Origin: Fictibacillus arsenicus
Lineage (GTDB): Bacteria > Bacillota > Bacilli > Bacillales > Fictibacillaceae
Direction: 5' to 3'
DNA length: 64,000 nucleotides
Assembly (NCBI RefSeq): GCF_001642935.1
Contig: NZ_CP016761.1
Span: 2,728,001 to 2,792,000, forward strand
Shown: piece after piece, positions 63,547 to 64,000 of the stretch
Position numbering within the stretch: position 1 is the stretch's first letter
Layout: each line of letters opens with the position of its first letter
Notes under the pieces: model-generated
What the model was told of the DNA's origin: nothing
The model's database searches: none
What the model saw: the letters and a program-made list of their open reading frames with translations, nothing else
Made by a program: the position numbers and the translations under genes

Positions 63547-64000
63547 TGAGGATTCCGCCGCTCTATCACCGAAAAGGCTATCAGCGTTTTTTTGCAGGAG
63601 TCGCCATCGGCTTCATCATCGGCTGGGCATTTTTCCTTTTTCAAGGCGGGTTAGCGCATGAACGACTAATTCATTTAGTAAAAGAACAAAAGTCAGAGTT
63701 AGATGATTACAAGAAAAAAAATGAAATTCTCACTTCTGATGATAAGAAAGCAAATGAAGAACTGGCAAAGAAATTCAAACTGCATGAAATTAATGTCCGT
63801 TTTTCAAATACCTCATCTGATAAATTATCTAACCTGACTAAGCTGCATTTAACAAAAGCAGTTGAGGATGATCTGGAGCATCTGATAGGTGAGGATACCG
63901 AGACAATCGCAAAAAGTCATGTTTTACTCGAACAAGCTATCGAAAATAAGCCGTTTCAGCTTGATGATGAACAAAAATACGAGGTGAAAATTGATCATTT
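63546..64000 (+). CDS. ytrI: Sporulation membrane protein YtrI (partial, 3' end outside window)
   Basis: The visible 151 residues begin MRIPPLYHRKGYQRF, followed by one membrane helix (GVAIGFIIGWAFFLFQGG) and a long charged, probably coiled-coil extracytoplasmic part (KEQKSELDDYKKKNEIL). This matches YtrI, the partner of YtrH in spore formation. The gene runs off the window. Confidence 0.88.
   Translation, partial: MRIPPLYHRKGYQRFFAGVAIGFIIGWAFFLFQGGLAHERLIHLVKEQKSELDDYKKKNEILTSDDKKANEELAKKFKLHEINVRFSNTSSDKLSNLTKLHLTKAVEDDLEHLIGEDTETIAKSHVLLEQAIENKPFQLDDEQKYEVKIDH

Overview
The window comes from the chromosome of a spore-forming Bacillaceae. The gene order closely follows the Bacillus subtilis 'ysh/ytx/ytr' region (etfAB-fadB-fadR-lcfA-yshE-mutS2-polX-cvpA-zapA-rnhC-pheTS-ysgA-sspI, then infC-rpmI-rplT-thrS-ytxC, dnaI-dnaB-nrdR-speD-gapB-coaE-ytaF-mutM-polA-phoR-phoP-mdh-icd-citZ-ytwI-ytvI-fxsA-pyk-pfkA-accA-accD-maeB-dnaE-ytrH-ytrI). 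Base composition is moderately low in G+C, ribosome binding sites are strong, GTG/TTG starts are frequent, and T-box leaders and sporulation genes (sspI, ytxC, ytaF, ytvI, ytrH, ytrI) are present. A Fictibacillus/Bacillus-like species is plausible, but the sequence alone does not fix the genus. Most genes are on the minus strand. No tRNA, rRNA, CRISPR array, phage or transposase gene was seen.

Region by region: 1-5 kb holds fatty-acid beta-oxidation genes (electron-transfer flavoprotein, enoyl-CoA hydratase, FadR repressor with its operator, acyl-CoA synthetase). 5-17 kb holds DNA maintenance and cell-division genes and PheRS with its tRNA-Phe T-box. 17-22 kb holds sspI, a dUTPase, a VTT-family membrane protein and a divergent cytochrome bd-type oxidase. 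22-26.6 kb is the IF3/L35/L20 operon with its L20 leader, then ThrRS with a T-box and YtxC. 26.7-30.3 kb is an accessory patch: an amino-acid ABC permease plus binding protein without an ATPase, next to a decayed ba3-type cytochrome oxidase locus. 30.7-45.4 kb holds MqnC, primosome proteins DnaB/DnaI, NrdR, SpeD, GapB, CoaE, YtaF, MutM, PolA and PhoPR. 45.8-59.6 kb is central carbon metabolism (MaoC-like, Mdh, Icd, CitZ, Pyk, PfkA, AccDA, malic enzyme) with a GntR regulator. The window ends with DnaE and the ytrH-ytrI sporulation pair.

The most unusual content is non-coding. Nine copies of a roughly 170-290 bp intergenic palindromic element occur, sharing the same ends but falling into three architectures with different internal modules. 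Three short arrays have an exact or near-exact 21-bp period (two DNA helical turns). Two of them share a GGGTGAAAC-type motif and a common 33-bp end; the third uses a CTCGCGG motif. Other points are the pseudogenised ba3 oxidase beside a bd-type oxidase lacking the usual heme b595 glutamate, a nested palindrome at the malic-enzyme promoter next to a GntR gene, an AUU-started infC, and separation of lcfA from the FadR-controlled unit by a terminator and a repeat.
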